Shown: positions 27,382-38,970 of the stretch, one piece after another
Layout: every line of letters starts with the position of its first letter
Position numbering within the stretch: position 1 is the stretch's first letter
Source of the DNA: Paralvinella palmiformis
Lineage: Eukaryota > Annelida > Polychaeta > Terebellida > Alvinellidae
Reading direction: 5' to 3'
Assembly: GCA_025642065.1 (NCBI GenBank)
Contig: JAODUP010001605.1
Coordinates: forward strand, 1-64,000
Length of the DNA: 64,000 bases
The notes under the pieces: model-generated
What the model was told of the DNA's origin: nothing
Databases searched by the model: none
Seen by the model: only the letters and a program-made list of their open reading frames with translations
Program-made: the position numbers and the translations under genes

Positions 27382-28020
27382 TCATTTATTTTTAAAAAGA
27401 TTTTGAGTCATCCATAGCCGAATATCAGCAATACAATGTTCTAAATTCTTCAAGGAAGAGGAGAAATTTAACTCATTGTCAGGATCCAGTGATATATACG
27501 GCTGTGTGTCATCAGCATACAAGTGATATTTAACCCCATATCGCTGCGCAATGATCCCAAGAGGACGGGTATACATTGTAAAAACCAGAGGACCAAGAAC
27601 TGAACCCTGTGGTACACCAGACAACAAAAACTGAATGTCAGATAAAATACCATGAACAGACACTCTGTGGGAGCGTTGTTCCAGATAGGATCTAAACCAT
27701 TCAAGTACTCTACCTGACAGACCAAACATGTCTTTTAACCTAGAAAAAAGTACATTATGGTCAACTGTACCCAAATCAGCAGACGGGCCCAGAAGAAAAA
27801 ATTATTACTAGCTTCCGATCAGTTGACATCATAATATCATTTTTCACCCAAACCAAGGCTGTTTCAGTGCTGTGACCACTTTTATAGGCAGACTGTAGTG
27901 ATTCATTAAGGTTATTATTGTTTAAATATTTGTTTAGATGGAAAGCAACTGCCTTTTCTATAACTTTAGATAAAAATTAAAAAATTTGAAACAGGTCTGT
28001 AATTGTTTAGAATATTACAG
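27382..28020 (-). pseudogene. LINE reverse-transcriptase core remnant
   Basis: The longest open piece (27,382-27,774, about 130 codons) contains LSGVPQGSVLGPLVF and YHLYADDTQPYI, which are RT blocks 4 and 5 of the CR1/L2/Rex group, followed by CIADIRLWMTQN. Upstream at 27,830-28,020, in other frames, are NNYRPVSNF and SGHSTETAL, the earlier RT blocks. The motif-A region near 27,770-27,790 reads ADLGTVDH, lacking the catalytic aspartate. Intact YADD with a lost motif A means the core cannot be active as read. Confidence 0.9.
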
Positions 28021-28830
28021 TCCATAGTGTGGGTTTTTAAATTTAAAGGTTTTACAAAAACAGCTTTTATGGATCTTGGGGGAAAAAACCCAAAGATAAT
28101 GATTTATTAACTATATTTGTAATTGGGGTTTTTCAGAACATTCCCGACAATCTTTCACAAGCCCATGTAGGCATAGGGTCAACTGCACAGAAAGCATTAG
28201 ATGACTTTTTCAGCAACTTTTGATATCAGTCTCTGTAAAAGGGTCAAATGTATCCATCATGGATATGCAAAGGGCTCTTCTACCAATGGGGTACCCTGTG
28301 ATAAGGTGCTGGACTGGAACCCACTATGTATATTTAATATTTTTTGACAGAAAAGTTATTAAAACAATGGGCCCTATCTTTATCTGAGTTGATATTATTT
28401 GGGAGGACAGTTTGACTTTTATGTAATACTTTATACAAACACTGAAAACAGTCCTTTGATTTTCCCCTTTGGGTGTTTTTATCTTTCTATTATGGGATTC
28501 AGATTTAGCAGAGGCAAGGGTATTTTTAACAAAAATTTTACTGACCTTGAACATTTCCCAAAAAGAACACACAAACTGGTCCTGATCCACAGCCGCTCAC
28601 AATACCTTCTGTGTCTCTTTTCAACCTGTATGTTCTTTTTATCCATGGAAGCCTTGGTCTGCTTGGCATTTCTTTGTCCTTAAAGGTGCATGTTGATCTA
28701 CAATGTCTCTCAATGTATTATCATAGAAATCCACCAGATGATCCACATCATCCGGTGGATCCAAAAACCAAAAAGAGACTCGCAGATCAGCAAAAAAAGC
28801 CTCCTTGTCAATTGACTTGTATCTTCTATA

Positions 28831-29560
28831 TTAAATATCTTTAGCTGAAACAGATTGTTTCTGTAAAGATACATTAATGTCAACAAGGAAATGGTCAGAC
28901 AGCATGGAAGACACAGACACACCTTTAATCAAATTGTCATCATCACGGGAGATGGGGGAAAATCTAAGATTGACCATGTCTTTTGTGTTCTTTCTTGGAC
29001 ATGCTGCCTGGGGAGATCTTAAAAATGTCAGCCAGTTGTTTGGTATCTGCATTCCTCTGGCAATCCCAATGTATATTGAAATCACCTAAGATTAACAGAT
29101 GACCACTGTTGGTAGCAAGAGAGTCAACAAATTCCGAAAATTCCTTGAAGAAATCTGCTGCTTTCAGGCCATTTTTCTTAGTGGGGTGTACTCGGTAGAT
29201 AATAGCTACACGAACACTTTTCCCCCCAGATATAAAGTCAGTTGGTAATTTTCAAAAGACTTAGCCTGAAAACGCAAATGGGTTTCATACTTCAAAGAAT
29301 CACGGAGAAGAATGCCGACTACCCCACCTTTTTTTGAATCCGAGCTGCATGGTGGAATGAATATCCAGCTGGAGTCACATCACCAACAATTTTCTGGTCT
29401 GAAACATTACCAGTCAGCCAAGTCTCTGTTATGACAAGAGCATCAAGATCCATATCCTTAACAACATCAGATATTTCATCAGATTTATTACAGATCGACT
29501 GACAGTTAATAAGACCAATACTTACATTTTGTACAGCTGTGCCAATTATATGGTGTTATT
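28831..29560 (-). pseudogene. LINE endonuclease (EEP/AP-like) domain remnant
   Basis: This is the 5' third of the LINE coding region. Motifs on the minus strand run INCQSICNK, ITETWL, GYSFHHAAR, GILLRDSLKYE, VAIIYRV, GDFNIHWD and SDHFLVDINVSL. They follow the family order and carry the residues that bind metal and cut the target strand in active relatives. At least one shift separates the N-terminal piece (29,506-29,694) from the rest, another occurs near 29,330 between HHAAR and the following KKGG, and the end (28,831-29,085) is in yet another frame. Confidence 0.85.
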
Positions 29561-29694
29561 GGCACAGTGATCAAATTACTGGCATCAGACCCAATCTGCT
29601 TTGGATGTTTTCCACTACATGGGCGCATCGCTAAACAAATGGTATTATCAGCATAGGGTCGTAATGCAAGCAACTGATCTCTACTATAATTCAT

Positions 29695-30017
29695 TATAAT
29701 TATAGAAATAAAATAAGTGAAAAATTTAAATAAAGAAATAAAATAAAACAAAACATACACAAGCAAAAACCTTATGGGAAACACTGGAGCGGGCGATAAT
29801 ATAGGGCGTCAAATGAGCAGTTAAAAGGAAAATACAAGAAATACAAAATAACTAAATATAATCAATTTATATTAATATAAATTAAATCTATATTATATAA
29901 TATGCAAAATACACCAGTTTCACTGGTGTAACTTATCTAATAGCTGAACTATCCGAGAAATATTCCGGTGCCATTACATCGAGAGCCGGTCATACTTCCT
30001 GCCACAGTTATCAGATT
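29695..30017 (-). promoter_or_regulatory. LINE 5' leader with a perfect short hairpin
   Basis: This stretch lies between the mapped 5' end of the insertion and the first ORF2 ATG. It should correspond to the 5' UTR and internal promoter of the element. It contains a 9-bp perfect inverted repeat with a 3-nt loop at 29,910-29,930 (TACACCAGT / ACTGGTGTA). No ORF1 is recognisable. Its promoter role is inferred from position only. Confidence 0.5.
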
Positions 30018-32371
30018 GTACTCATAAATAAATCTAACTAGTCTATTCTACAAATAAAACCACATATTTCTAAATAAAAAGAATTAATAAAACAATTAAC
30101 CTATTGTTTTTATTTGAATTAAAATTAATAAAATATTAGTTGTTTTCTTCACATTATTCTCTTCTTAAGACTTTTAATAACATTATCTGATTCAGATATT
30201 ACTCATCACTTTAATGACAACCGATGAATGTGGTGGAAACGAAATGAATGCATGCATGAGACATCAGGTACATTTGTCTTGATTTAGAATTAGGCGAGAA
30301 ATATTGGGCAACACCGAGTCATAACATAACACATAAGACATCTTGCATTACAGCTCACATTACTCCAAATTTCTATGCCAGCAACTGTTCTTATTTATTA
30401 CAAGTAGCGATATTAGCCATCATCCAGTTTTCCTCTTTATTGTCATCTTCTGTAGCAGTGATATCATTCCTTCCCAACATGAACCATGTCTCACAAGCTG
30501 CAGAAACTAATACCCCATAAGTCGGTCAGTAAATCCTCTCCTAAGTAAATTTAACATACTAGGTATAATCTATTGATATAATTATTCGTGAGAGTTATTT
30601 GCTACTAAGCCCAATACGTTCTCTTGTAATCTGAAAGGGATACAGAACGGTTTCGACCAATGCCCGTGTGTTATACCTTGACCTATTGCTTACACGTGTT
30701 TGCCAAATATATGGAATTTTCTGCTACATTTAGAAAGTCATGTTGATAGATTGTGTATTTAGTCTATGATATAATAGTTACAAAATAGCTTCTATGGGTA
30801 TTTCATTTATAAAACATTGTCTACATCAGCATTAAAGTATAGTATGGCATGTAATTATTTAACCAACTTGCATCATACACATACGTAATTCCTTACTTCT
30901 AAAAGGGACTCCTTTGGTTCAAAAATTGAAGTTGCAGGTTAAAAATGTTCTTAGTTCCGGCATTTCCCTTGTGGCTAGAGGAACATGCTAAGAGGTTCAC
31001 TTGTTTAAATCAAGGGGTGCATATACGGCAATTATAATAAACACATATGTGTATCCTCCAACAGGTGGTTCAATAATGTTACTGTGCATATGTAAGAGAA
31101 CACTTTGTGTTGATTTAGTTCTACGATTATCAAACTAATAATTGTGATGAATGGCAATGGGCTGGAAGTGCTATTCTAAAGACGTTACACTTTAGTTTTA
31201 AATTTTCGTACATTACCCAGAACTTAGTAACTGATTAAACTGTATTTGCTAAATAATTACTATTGAAATTGTAGTAAATCTTTATAAAAATTAAACGTTC
31301 CTGCTCAAGTCTAAGATTTACTATTACTTCAATATTTAAATTCTTTAAAAAAAAAAACTGTAACAAAAATATAAAACAATTCTCGTATCTTATTATATCA
31401 AAGTAAAAACGAAAGAACTACACCAATGGCTATTCTAATGATTTCGCCTCATCTCGTATACAAATTTATGATGATTTAGAATATAATGGAATTATTAACC
31501 TAGAAGTTAAAAACGATAAATGTGAAACCAGTCATAGTAGTGTATGCCACAATTGAGGCACTTTCCACTCCGTTTGAATAACAGAAAAACGTGTTCGAAT
31601 ATTTCATGAAATTTCGCATATGCCAATTCACATTAGATCAAATATCCTCATAGAGAAAGAAATACTATTTTAAGGCGTCCATAAATACATTAGCACTATT
31701 TGGAACCAAAGGGACTGCAATGTTGGTTTCGATTTCATCATTTGTCATAAATAGGAATTGCTAAATTAAGAAGGTTACCAATCAAAATCATATGTTATAC
31801 ATTTTCTTTGCATTTGTGTTTTTTCTAAATATTTTAGTTGTTATTCCAATTGTATTCATCGGGAAATAACTTAGTCTCGCCTCAAATTCAAAGGTTAAGA
31901 AGATATATTTCCCTCCATTTTATAAAAGTTATCGTCATATGAGTTGAGATAAACAATTATCACATTTAACTATCTTAAAGTTGGATAATAGAAAGGGTCA
32001 TTTCCGATAATAGTATGCAAACCGCGAATTAACATCTTCATTTCTATGAAATACTATTCTAGCATGTCCATATAAGTGAGTGGGTATATGACAGAATATG
32101 TGTTTGTCTTTTGGTTGTTGTGAGATAGCGTTGTTGTGGATATGTATAAGTATGCGTAGTGTGTACATGCGTGCGAGTGTGAGTGTATACATTTGTGTAA
32201 TGTTTAAATGAATAATCCGTGCTTATGGAGTATTTAATATATATATATATATATATATATAGGCATACTGAGTGATGAAGTGTTTCTGCTTAGTCTAGTA
32301 TATTAGTATATTATAATAAAGTGTTACTTTTAATCATAATAATCCGCTAAAAATATAATATACGTTCTTTT

Positions 32372-32373
<2 letters not shown>

Positions 32374-32421
<48 letters not shown>
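32374..32421. repeat. (AT)n in M of the left arm
   Basis: Mirror partner of (AT)n at 40,058-40,090. A second array at 32,237-32,261 has no clear right-arm counterpart. Confidence 0.85.
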
Positions 32422-32426
<5 letters not shown>

Positions 32427-33761
32427 TATGAATACAAATATTTTCTTATTATATTCACCAAAGTGATATTGGTTTGTATACGGACGGTTTATCTGGTGTC
32501 TTATTATTCAATAGCTATCTTGTAAAGAACAACTATTACTGTCAGATGGATTCAATGTCTCAGCGATCCACATTATAATGATTGTATTGGTAATATGCAC
32601 TATATATCGAGTTCGAGAAAGTATTACAGAAGAGTACTTCGTTAAGTACCTAAAATTATGAAAATCTGTTATTATCGAACTGATAGAACTGATACATGCT
32701 ATCTCATCAAACAATTCGGTGAACCCAAAATAAAAATTGAATTATATTTCATGTTAGTCCTGCAAAAATGTTAAAACTAGTCAAATTATATTCGTTTACA
32801 TGTATGCCAAAACGTATCATTATTAAATATTGAATATATTATTTTGTTTGGAATCCAATTCGAAATCGATTAATTAAAACAATATACGTGTGTGTGTGTG
32901 TGTGTGTGAGTATGTGTGTTTTTATTCGTGTGTGAGTATGTAGTTTGAACGTTTGTGTTTTACGGCGTATGTGTAATTATATTGTGTGAGTGTGTGTACG
33001 TGTGTTTATGCGTGACCCCAAAATAATACAAATATATTGGGGAAGACTTGATAGATAATGAAATCACCTATAATTGTCCCAGAATTTAGTATTGAATTCG
33101 CAAGGAAAGGAACCTTACAATAAAATTCCGGAAACATATCAGTCTGTAATATGAAATATAAATAGCGAAATCAGACTAATCGGCTTTAATGATGCTTGCT
33201 TTCAAGTCAATAAAGCCAAGATATGAATATACACAGATGCTAAATCGTTTTATCAAACCAGCTCATGCAATTGCCATGATATATATAGTTCATTTTTAAA
33301 ATATATGAGTAGCATTTATCTTCCTGTCAGGTCATGTCTATTTAGCATCCACCGACAATATCATGTTTATGCGAAGAGGCATTGGAAAGCATTCATTATT
33401 CTTATCTAATGCTTTATCACCGTGTGTGTCACTACTTCGGCTTAGTAAATATTCTTTTAAACACACAAAACATACACAAACGTCGCATTCAAACCAATGT
33501 CACACATACATATATTCACGCACACTCAATCATTCAAAGACGTGCGCTTTAAATATTCACACACATATACATACGCATGCACGCGCAACTAATACACACA
33601 TACATCAACAGACACAAATTAGATACGCCTATTTAGCCATTTAGACATACCAGCAACGTAAAACAATTTCTACTTGAGTCATTATTATTATCTGAATGTA
33701 TTTTGTTTCTATTTTCTAGTTATTTTATAAACGAATGATTGCATTTTTAAAATTTCGTTTA

Positions 33762-33788
33762 ATATGAAAAGTATTATACTTTTCATAT
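33762..33788. other. Perfect 12-bp inverted repeat, 3-nt loop
   Basis: ATATGAAAAGTA, then TTA, then TACTTTTCATAT. It sits about 315 bp inside the spacer from the left arm. A weaker hairpin (TTCATAT / ATATGAA) lies at 33,925-33,942. No promoter or terminator role can be assigned. Confidence 0.6.
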
Positions 33789-34474
33789 AGAACAAAACAA
33801 AATGTTTTAATTTTAATGAATAATCTATTGTAAGTCAAAAATTTATTTTTCACCGCTAAAATTGTAATCGTTGTTTTTTATTTCCTTAACATATGTTATA
33901 CTTTTTACAGCAACGCTAAAACCATTCATATGTTAATATGAATAATTGACAATAGTTAAATGATTTTAACATTTAAGTGCATGGGTTTATTCTAGTATAC
34001 ATAATTACAAAATATATTTTTCTCCCATATTCTGATCTATTTGATGGAAAACGCGCTGAATTTAATTTTCCTATCGAAAATGGAGTTATCTCAGGTATTT
34101 ATATATTTAAAAGTGAAGAAAATAAGTGTGCTGAAGATATCTGAATGTCCATATTCTATTGAAATGCAATTATTCCTTAATCGATCGAACTACGTCAATA
34201 TGAATATATAGCTGCACGAGCATCTAATAATTCAGTGACCTTCGACCTTTAAAATATAGTTGTTTCCATGACTCATGCCTTATTTGTTCCGTATTATGTT
34301 AAACCGTTATTTGCTTTGGCTTACAACTTGACTACGTCAAGCCAAACATCGTGTAATCGGAATAACTCAATGCATTAAGAAATTGACGCATCAGTCAAAC
34401 CTCAAGTTTTGACGGAACAATGTAAAATACTGTAGGATGTAATTAATAAGTTATATTTTGTCTAAATTAACATT

Positions 34475-34735
34475 CCCTCTATGGCCTAGTGGATAACAAA
34501 GTGGGACGTTCTTCCTCACGGACATGCTGTGCTGGAGGTCGGAGATTCGAATCCAGGTCGTCGCAATCGAGTACAAAGAGGTTTAATCCAAACACCCGAC
34601 TGGCAAGGGTTTCTCCGCCGAATAAGCCATATATTGTAAATTATAAGTTCACTTAGAATTAGTCCCCGTGGTGAAGCAGTAAGTTACAGAAGAAATGTGG
34701 CTTCCTCATTTAAAATAGCCATTTCTGACATTAAA
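34475..34735 (+). mobile_element. tRNA-derived SINE, copy in U3 (best preserved)
   Basis: Box A TGGCCTAGTGGA (34,482-34,493) and box B GATTCGAATCC (34,544-34,554) are close to the Pol III consensus and about 60 bp apart. The body contains GGCAAGGGTTTCTCC and ends in the shared TAGCCATTTCTGACAT block before AT-rich sequence. Its middle (about 34,625-34,700) is longer than in the U2 copy. The tRNA of origin cannot be named safely. Confidence 0.78.
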
Positions 34736-36109
34736 TATATCTATAAGGTTTTGTTGATGTAGTAATTGTTGACGATTTTTATGATTGTCTTTGGTTTGTT
34801 ATTTCAATCTAATTAGAAACAACCTTTCGTTAACACGACAATTGAGACACTTTAATATCTTGCATATAGCATTTGTTATCCGCCTACTGCATCATTGCAT
34901 CATCTGGCGGCATATATCCTTTGAGAAATACGAGGACTTAATACGACACTACAACATAAATTGATATTATATGATAAACCGGTCACAAATATCATGTTAG
35001 TGTCTCCAGTATCTGGTCCTTGCTATTTTTTCGATAGTTTGGACGTGGATGAATAAGACATTTTAAGACATCAGCTAAGTCACAAATATAATACAATATA
35101 TGATGAAAGGATAGAAAAATATATTTTCTAATACCCTTTCTATATTACTGTAAAAAGAGAAGCCTGGCATTCAAGGAAATATATATATAATCTAAATTAG
35201 TAGTAATATTTATGCACAAAATATCCTGGATATGGTAATCGTTTAGAAAAGCAATTAAGTGTGCACAATCACAATACGAGAAGAACTGTTCATGTGAATT
35301 TGTTTAGAATAATATATATTGAAGTGCAATGTCAGTGACAAATGCATAAGTTGCTGATAATATCATCAAGGGAATACCCTGTATTACTGCCAGCTAATGT
35401 CTGTTGCGGGATAGAGTCGCTGTCATTATTCGAAAATGTCCGAAATAGTGCAGTGTATGATTAAAACGGTAAATATACGTATTTTCAAGTAATTGAAAAA
35501 TTAAAATTAAAACAATTACATCAAATTGTATCATAACATAGTTTTTAGAACAGAAGACAAAATAGTATTTTGAGATTAAGAGTCTGAAATCCAATCGTAT
35601 AGAACACAATTTTCCAGACAATAAATCTCACTAGTCTATATTGCAAACAAAGCCACACATCTCTAAATAAAAACAATTAAAAACTACTAACCTATTGTTT
35701 TGATTTGAACTAAAATTAATCAAATGTTAAATTTTGTCAAATTCTTCTCTTCCTTTGATTTCTAATTCAGCCAGTACTCATCACTTTACTGAAAACGGAC
35801 GACATCAGATACATTTGCCTTGATTTTGAATTAGGCGAGAATATTGGCCAACACGGAGTTTTTCTTATGACGTCATACATTACTGCTGATATTACTCCTA
35901 ATTCCGATGCCAGCAACCTTTCTTATTTACTACATGTAGCGATAATAGATATCATCCTGTTGTTCTCTCAATTGTCATCTTCCCAACATGACCCATGTCT
36001 TACAAGTTGCTGAAACTAATACCCCATAAGTCGGTCAGTAAATCCTTACCTAAGGATATTTAACATACTAAGTACAATTTATTGATACCATTATTCGTAA
36101 GACTTACTT

Positions 36110-36470
36110 GCTACTAAGCCCGTATGTTACGCTCTGACCTATATATTACACATGTCTGCCAAATAAATGGAATTTCCGCTACATTGAGAAAATCATGCTA
36201 GTTGATTTTGTATTAGGTCTATGAAATAATATGTCAATTATAGCTTCTATGCGGTAATTATTTCCTGCCATGACCAATGCATTTTCTTGTAATATAAAAG
36301 GGATAATGAAGGCTTCGGACCCTCGCCCGTATGTCATGCTTTGACCTATAGGCTACACATTGTTGCCAAATATATAGAATTTCCTCCTACTTTGAGTAAG
36401 TTATGCAAGTTGGTTTTGTATTTGGTCATTGAGATAATAGATAAATTATAGCCTCTATTTGGTAATTCAA
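36110..36470 (+). repeat. Local tandem duplication at the end of D in U3
   Basis: The sequence GCCCGTATGT...GACCTATA...TGCCAAATA...TTTTGTATT...AATAATA...GCTTCTATGCGGTAATT occurs at 36,118-36,260. A diverged form with CTCGCCCGTATG and GCCTCTATTTGGTAATT occurs at 36,320-36,465. It gives U3 an extra half-unit compared with D in U1. Confidence 0.65.
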
Positions 36471-36837
36471 TTATAGATTTATCTTCATCGACAACAAAAA
36501 TGGCTGATAGTAGTATTGCATAACATTTTCCACACAGTTAAATATTGTAATAAAATATAAACTCAAAAATACATCACACACGCTCACAAACACAAATACA
36601 CACGCCCCTACATACATGCGCGCGTGCATACACAAACACATACACATACATATACACATACACACATACTCGCACATACACACACACACACACATACCCC
36701 CCCCACACACACACATCAAGGAATGACATGCATACAGGAATATATATATAATACAGCTTATGCAAAACACAGTTCATCAAAAACTTTATTTTTAATATAT
36801 CATTGTGTCGCTTTAATGTGTGAATAATAGTACATTA

Positions 36838-36841
<4 letters not shown>

Positions 36842-36907
<66 letters not shown>
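36842..36907. repeat. (AT)n in the spacer
   Basis: About 66 bp of AT, shortly after CA-rich sequence with a C9 run (about 36,698-36,706). Confidence 0.95.
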
Positions 36908-36911
<4 letters not shown>

Positions 36912-37199
36912 AACCAAATTTTGTATACATTTTATTGTTTTCTATTGGTCTCTTATTGTTAATGGTAGTACAGACATTGCGTAATATATACTATTTATAT
37001 CAGCATCACTATCATGTTTAATTTTGTTCTTTCTTCTTCTAAGGCAGCCTGTTATTTGTGCACGGACGGTATTCATTAATATAGAAATAAACCAACATTT
37101 AGGTCGCATATTATGCTTGTATGTAGGCTAGGTGATTATTCTGCGGTTTTACCACATTTTGTATTCACAAACGCTTTTTCTCACATTATTTATGATAAT

Positions 37200-37578
37200 G
37201 TTTGTTTTCCATAAAGTATCTAGCCAAGTTTTGGTCTATGGAAGCCTATGTTAGCTTGAATTCATCAGTTTGTATTTGAAAACTCGCAACGATGATGACC
37301 CTCACCCTATATAGTTAATATGAATCGTGATAGTTTTGCTTTTATGTGGAGTACCAAGAATAAATCCATTATGTTCTTTATCCCAGATTTTAGAAGATTA
37401 TCTTTTGTTTTTGGTAAACACGGATTAATGTATCCGTAGGCAGCATTCAATGACTATGGTAATTTCATGGATCTTTAGTATTGAAATCACTATCTTAGCG
37501 ACAAAGTAATCTCTCACGAGAGTCATCACAACAAATATATTTCCATATTCCACACTCCCACTAAATATTGTATAACAA
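37200..37578 (-). repeat. G block, copy 2 (joined to E3)
   Basis: Inverted partner of 21,430-21,790. Similarity is clear from 37,270 to 37,575 and fades beyond. In U1 the G block lies about 0.45 kb downstream of the end of E1; here it is fused to the middle of E, so about 3.5 kb present in U1 is missing. Confidence 0.75.
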
Positions 37579-38436
37579 AATCACACTAATTGAGATATTT
37601 GGGCTACATAATGATTCATATACTGACTGATACTTTAGCTCAACGTATATATGCATCTCAACCGTGTATGTACGTTCAATTATTGAGATTATTCTTCTGT
37701 TCCTTGTTCACTTCTACATAGTCAGGTCATATGTGTTGGAAATCCCAAAGAATCCCGATTGATCAGCTGCTTTATTTATCGTAACCGTAAGCGTTGTTAG
37801 TGAAATATAATAGTTAGGAGTGGCATTACCTGTTTATATGAATCTCAGTTTACATGTATATCGCATTGTTATTATTACAAATCCTCTTAGCTATCAAAGT
37901 GTTGCGTGCACATTCAGTTGACGCATAAGAATAATGCATTAATATTTCCTTAGATTTGTGATTTTCATTAAATAGTTATAGGAATATCTCTATATAACAT
38001 GTTTAGCACACTTTGTGGTGAAGTTCTACTAAGCAAAACCTGCTACCTTGGTTTTCAGCAATTCCTTTCCATTTTTAATGTGTCACATACTTTATATGTT
38101 CGTGAGTTTATTCTCTAAGACGTATATACAAGCATAATAACATGAATATGAAAATCGCTAAAACCTAATATTTGATATCGATTCATGTTTATTTATTCCC
38201 ATACACAAATAGATAAGCATCATTAGCTTTGTCTATTAATAATGTTTGTCCATTGACCTAAGCATCATTTTAAATATGTTTCTGGCCATTCCGATTCACT
38301 GGTAACACTTTTGATTTTTATAATCACATCATCTCATTATATCGTTCATCAACTTAGTCAATCACTAGGGAAGTAACTGATTGCTTCCAGTATGTAACAC
38401 ACTAATGCTAAAAGTGGATCTATAAACATAATTTGC

Positions 38437-38502
<66 letters not shown>

Positions 38503-38970
38503 CCAATATATTTATCATAAACAACAACTTTGGAGAATTGTTTATGTTTTCATTATGTTTAAACAAGATTAATTATCAATACTCTGTAACATGTAGATTA
38601 GTGCAATCCGCACAAAAATGATATAGTGGTTAAATGTTAAGGTGTCCTAGAAATTTAAAGACATTCACAGTTCCCTAACTTTTTCATAGAACAAATATAA
38701 ACATTTGTTTATTTTTCAAAGTACAACATTAAATCCTTTGAATTTTCTATTTGATTGATGAAAATGATCAAAGTGTATAATTTAAATACATTTTAATTTT
38801 ATCCACAAAATTGAAGACACATATATCATAATCATCATTTTGGAGTTAAGGTGATTATATCACATACTAATTTAAATCGATAATTTAGTCTGGAACAAAT
38901 CAAATTGCTTAAATTACTTAATAAATTATGTATTTATTTAGTTGCTGACATTGTTTCACGAAAACAATTG
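37578..38970 (-). repeat. Segment E, copy E3 (in U4), truncated
   Basis: The reverse complement matches E1 16,600-17,600 and E2 53,830-55,125. Landmarks are the block around 38,050-38,290, which pairs with 17,190-17,400 (TCGATATCAAATATTAGGTTTT), and 37,890-37,960, which pairs with 17,500-17,570. It includes the subsegment at 37,590-37,700 that matches 55,030-55,125 and is absent from E1. At 37,578 it switches abruptly to G-block sequence. Confidence 0.85.
38440..38497. repeat. (AT)n inside E3
   Basis: Array within the inverted E copy. The corresponding points of E1 and E2 have no long AT array, so it arose or expanded after the copies separated. Confidence 0.9.

Larger units (their letters stand above)
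26674..29694 (-). pseudogene. LINE ORF2 pseudogene: endonuclease-reverse transcriptase, about 1,000 codons, frameshifted
   Basis: The likely start is the ATG at 29,694, followed by MNYSRDQLLALRP, a common opening in this LINE group. The order on the minus strand is as follows. Around 29,500 is INCQSICNK; around 29,440 is the endonuclease motif ITETWLTG; near 29,080 is GDFNIHWD; near 28,900 is SDHFLVDI. These are the Glu, Asp/Asn and Asp/His sites of AP-like endonucleases. A linker follows at 28,324-28,590 (VKNTLASAKSE, TPKGENQRTVFSV). The RT begins near 28,000 with NNYRPVSNF, then HSTETAL near 27,860, GVPQGSVLGP near 27,600 and HLYADDTQ near 27,520. The tail is at 27,127-27,345 and 26,674-26,922. 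The pieces lie in different frames. Motif A reads SADLGTVDH where the group normally has an FD pair, so a catalytic aspartate is replaced by glycine. YADD is intact. Not a host gene. Confidence 0.88.
26531..30017 (-). mobile_element. Near-full-length degenerate non-LTR retrotransposon (LINE, CR1/L2/Rex-like)
   Basis: Minus-strand LINE with a ~320-bp 5' leader, one long broken coding region (endonuclease then reverse transcriptase) and a short 3' UTR ending in an (ATT)n tail, seen on the plus strand as ATAATAATAATAATAA at 26,532-26,551. The boundaries come from the other palindrome arm (U4). There the flanking sequence continues across the site without the element (about 42,675-42,705), so the insert begins just after TCAGAGAATA (26,521-26,530) and ends just before GTACTCATAAATA (from 30,018). 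No target-site duplication longer than a few bases is visible, which fits CR1/L2-type elements. Domain order, the C-terminal GDCAFSVAAPNLWNKLP signature and the ATT tail place it in the CR1/L2/Rex group; the exact family is not assigned. Several frameshifts and stops make it non-functional. Confidence 0.9.
24064..33447 (+). repeat. Left arm of large imperfect palindrome (unit U2)
   Basis: Reverse-complementary to 39,012-45,373. Outer edge: CACTGTCGACGTACTAGATG near 24,066 pairs with the complement near 45,350-45,370. Inner edge: GGCTTAGTA at 33,439-33,447 pairs with TACTAAGCC at 39,012-39,020. Order: F1 (24,064-24,905), SINE, (AT)n, LINE tail, D (25,739-26,530 and 30,018-30,860), M (30,860-33,447). 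The arm is longer than its partner mainly because of the 3.5-kb LINE insertion. Small indels, for example about 45 bp at 31,068-31,112 absent from the right arm, and microsatellite length differences separate the arms further. Confidence 0.93.
34080..36480 (+). repeat. Unit U3: F1 - SINE - D, third copy
   Basis: Direct copy of the outer part of U2. 34,080-34,475 matches 24,500-24,905 (for example CTTGACTACGT followed by the AAGCCA block). The SINE follows. 34,840-36,250 matches D (CGCCTACTGCA, GTGTCTCCAGTA, CCCCATAAGTCGGTCAGTAA). It lacks the LINE tail found in U2 and U4, so either it branched off before that insertion or it derives from a separate lineage. It is more diverged from U2 than U4 is. 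Confidence 0.85.

Noticed and set aside
34482..34560. Functional tRNA gene
   Set aside because: A and B boxes are present but the sequence between them cannot be folded by eye into a standard anticodon arm, the 3' side continues into a SINE body, and related copies share that body.
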